A stretch of 14,566 nt of DNA from Chloroflexota bacterium. GTDB lineage: Bacteria > Chloroflexota > Chloroflexia > Thermomicrobiales > UBA6265. Shown here in pieces: positions 14,465 through 14,566 of the stretch. The notes under the pieces were generated by a model, which was not told the origin of the DNA, ran no database searches, and saw only the letters and a list, made by a program, of their open reading frames with translations. Position numbers and translations under genes: made by a program. The DNA lies in NCBI GenBank assembly GCA_019348515.1, contig JAHWJF010000023.1, positions 1 to 14,566 of the forward strand, in the 5' to 3' direction. Positions within the stretch are counted from its first letter, which is position 1; every line of letters starts with the position of its first letter.

Positions 14465-14566
14465 ATGCTGATTCCCGCCTTAGCCTTCGGGGTTGAGGTG
14501 AGGTCGGCGAGGTATGCCGGCCAAGTCCCGACCGGCGGTATAGCCCGCGAGCGAGCGCGCGACGTC

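Larger units (their letters stand above)
14203..14566. other. 364-base stretch without a convincing gene
   Basis: It holds the upstream region of the minus-strand oxidoreductase gene, a stem-loop (14286-14307), an 8-bp tandem repeat (14433-14464) and a repeat-like right edge (about 14490-14566). I see no clear promoter, tRNA or start of another recognisable gene. A plus-strand frame from GTG 14387 stays open to the edge, but its product looks like translated repeat. Confidence 0.5.

Noticed and set aside
14387..14566. GTG-started frame open to the right edge with AGAGG upstream
   Set aside because: The product runs through the 8-bp tandem repeat and the repeat-like edge and resembles no protein; kept only as a remote possibility.

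Overview
The window is GC-rich bacterial chromosome with densely packed genes, frequent GTG/TTG starts and coenzyme F420 biosynthesis genes. Separate cofD, cofC and cofE genes (CofE without the extra C-terminal domain of actinobacterial FbiB), F420-type luciferase-like oxidoreductases and PIG-L/FGGY genes suggest Chloroflexota, perhaps Thermomicrobia. This placement rests on gene content and recall of similar genomes, not on a search; an actinobacterium is the main alternative.

Layout, left to right. (1) Positions 1-379, minus strand: 5' part of a secreted zinc metallopeptidase gene cut by the window edge. (2) 578-4069, plus: a complete, five-module cobalamin-dependent methionine synthase (metH). 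(3) 4070-4768, minus: a secreted protein of unknown function whose stop codon directly abuts the metH stop. (4) 4867-6063, plus: a geranylgeranyl-reductase-family FAD oxidoreductase. (5) 6064-6765: a degenerate palindromic interspersed repeat, then a small unrecognised 100-aa minus-strand gene and short repeats. (6) 6766-9155, minus: a gluconokinase-like FGGY sugar kinase followed by a translationally coupled PIG-L family deacetylase. (7) 9285-13118, plus: a five-gene F420 operon (PPOX-type F420 oxidoreductase, cofD, cofC, cofE, and an FGD-like luciferase-like oxidoreductase) joined by minimal spacers or 4-bp GTGA overlaps. (8) 13249-14202, minus: a second luciferase-like F420 oxidoreductase of another subfamily, converging on the operon. 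(9) 14203-14566: a non-genic stretch with a stem-loop, an 8-bp tandem repeat and a repeat-like right edge.

The coherent unit is the F420 operon. cofC activates a phosphorylated three-carbon acid with GTP, cofD joins it to Fo, and cofE adds glutamates. The flanking genes in the same transcript probably reduce F420 (FGD-like enzyme) and spend F420H2 (PPOX protein). Fo synthase (cofG/cofH or fbiC) is not in the window. The kinase/deacetylase pair runs divergently from the operon and may be a separate sugar-modification unit. I see no phage, CRISPR, toxin-antitoxin or defence genes, no tRNA or rRNA, and no convincing unknown multi-gene system. The more interesting points are the operon's make-reduce-use design, the kinase/deacetylase coupling, the missing lysine in the FGD-like enzyme, and the palindromic repeat.
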